Shown in pieces: positions 63,173 to 64,000 of a stretch of 64,000 bases of DNA. The stretch spans positions 97,330,066-97,394,065 of the forward strand of contig CM042141.1 of NCBI GenBank assembly GCA_023376005.1, in the 5' to 3' direction. A model generated the notes under the pieces. It ran no database searches and had not been told where the DNA came from. It was given only the letters and a program-made list of their open reading frames with translations. The stretch's first letter is position 1. Each line of letters opens with the position of its first letter. The DNA is from Doryteuthis pealeii. Lineage: Eukaryota > Mollusca > Cephalopoda > Myopsida > Loliginidae. Both the position numbers and the translations under genes were made by a program.

Positions 63173-63690
63173 TATGTCGACTACTTGGAAATCGATGACC
63201 ATTTGCCGGCTATCATTAAGCAAACTCTAATCAGTCAGCTAATCTGGATGATCTGCGTGTGTCGTCTCCAGCCCCCTCACCCAATCCCCCACCCCACCCA
63301 ATCCCCCCACCCTCGAAGAAGAGGATGGACAGAATTCGATATCGATAAGCTGTGCGGGGGTGAAAGGATAATTGGAATATTTTGCAAGTTCGTATTCAAC
63401 AAAGGCACCGAGACGCAGGGAGACACTATTTACTACTAGACGATCCGTGAACCAGCGAGGTTCCCTTTCCAACACCGATCCATGATTCAATTCAAGGAGA
63501 AGGATTCTAATTAGCATTTTATATTTATCTGAGTTTGGGCGTTCAGCGCGAAAATAAATTCCTGAAAATTATAATTCATTCACCAATTAGACATGGCATT
63601 GTTTTATTCTATGGTAGAAAATGTTAAAATGTATTGCTCAGATAAAAATCTCGCTATGATGTTCTGTTCTTGCTGGATGGCTGTTACCCC
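62839..63690. other. Unassigned stretch with (GA)n at 63105-63166
   Basis: Frames over the (GA)n run give Arg/Glu or Ser/Leu repeats and are artefacts. CCCCCTCACCCAATCCCCCA near 63270 is a C-rich minisatellite. Frames of 82-92 codons at 63185-63517 show no known domain. Confidence 0.4.
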
Positions 63691-63692
63691 CC

Positions 63693-63733
<41 letters not shown>
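63691..63733. repeat. (AT)n microsatellite
   Basis: Pure AT run after a C-run. Confidence 0.95.
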
Positions 63734-63736
<3 letters not shown>

Positions 63737-63756
63737 GTGTTACATTTCAAATGCCA

Positions 63757-64000
63757 TACCGCCCTGTCGGCTGCAGCGTTAGAATGCACCAACTGCACCT
63801 CTGCAGAGGGGTAAAACTCCCCCAATAGGGCCACCTGTTGGTCGTGGGTGGCGACTCGTGATGCTTAAGGATAAAGTCCAGGCGGATCAGCAGTTCATGA
63901 CATGCAATACTCCACTTTGGCCCTATCTTGGGCTAGACGGGCGGTTGGAGAGGCCCCCTCCGATCAATCGGCTGGTCACGTCAAGCCCTAGCACCTATAT
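63757..64000 (+). mobile_element. RetA 5' part, cut by the window edge
   Basis: ACCGCCCTGTCGGCTGCAGC start, through GCCACCTGTTGGTCGTGGGT, to CCCTAGCACCTATAT, the left side of the internal stem, where the window ends. Confidence 0.88.

Noticed and set aside
62948..63230. 87- and 91-codon frames rich in Arg/Glu or Ser/Leu
   Set aside because: They are translations of a (GA)n run on either strand.

Overview
The window looks like nuclear DNA of an invertebrate animal, probably a lophotrochozoan and plausibly a mollusc. It is AT-rich, full of (AT)n, (GT)n and (GA)n runs, and densely filled with tRNA-derived SINEs, short Helitrons, mariner relics and decayed LINE and Ty3/gypsy pieces. I found no convincing host exon, rRNA, functional tRNA, CRISPR array or bacterial-style operon. 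The reading frames are short and mostly fall inside repeats, so I treat the window as a gene desert made of nested mobile elements. The species is inference only.

Family names used below are mine. RetA is a retroposon of about 580-630 bp that starts CCGCCCTGTCGGCTG and ends GCCGTAAAACAAAAC. It is often 5'-truncated, and seven copies here are flanked by 11-14 bp target-site duplications (TSDs). SINE-1 is tRNA-derived, about 285-300 bp, with A box, B box and an (AT)n tail. SINE-2 is a second tRNA-related family ending near GTCGTCGGGGCGG. SINE-3 is a tRNA head joined to a RetA-like tail. RetB shares that tail. Hel-A and Hel-B are non-autonomous Helitrons (5' TC, 3' hairpin plus CTAG, A^T target). 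LINE-K, LINE-R and LINE-Z are three non-LTR retrotransposons known only from coding scraps. Rep-D, Rep-E, Rep-G, Rep-M, Rep-N, Rep-P, Rep-T and Rep-U are unclassified interspersed repeats.

Layout. 1-5 kb: a foldback, SINEs, Hel-B, LINE and gypsy integrase scraps, RetA. 5-7 kb: microsatellites and a gypsy RNase H scrap. 7-13.5 kb: Hel-A, RetA copies, a mariner relic and a Helitron inserted in another Helitron. 13.5-20.5 kb: sparse sequence, SINEs, a foldback with a tRNA-SINE in its loop, and LINE-R pieces. 20.5-28 kb: RetA and Helitron copies, minisatellites and a hammerhead-like motif. 28-38 kb: mariner, RetA, gypsy integrase interrupted by a hAT-like insertion, another foldback. 38-48.7 kb: Helitrons, RetB, a GC-rich hairpin element, three-level nesting, an inverted RetA duplication and a gypsy RT scrap. 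49-64 kb: an internally deleted mariner, RetA copies, a foldback, two satellites, a LINE RT scrap and a hAT MITE inside a Helitron.

The pieces work as parasites of one another rather than as a pathway. SINE-1 has jumped into RetA and RetA into SINE-1, so both were active over overlapping periods. RetA, RetB and SINE-3 share a 3' tail, which suggests one LINE reverse transcriptase mobilises all three. The most interesting material is the RetA family with its conserved internal 16-bp stem, an empty-site paralogue for one RetA insertion, a satellite apparently grown from the RetA tail, the hammerhead-like sequence near 26.85 kb and the run of long inverted repeats.
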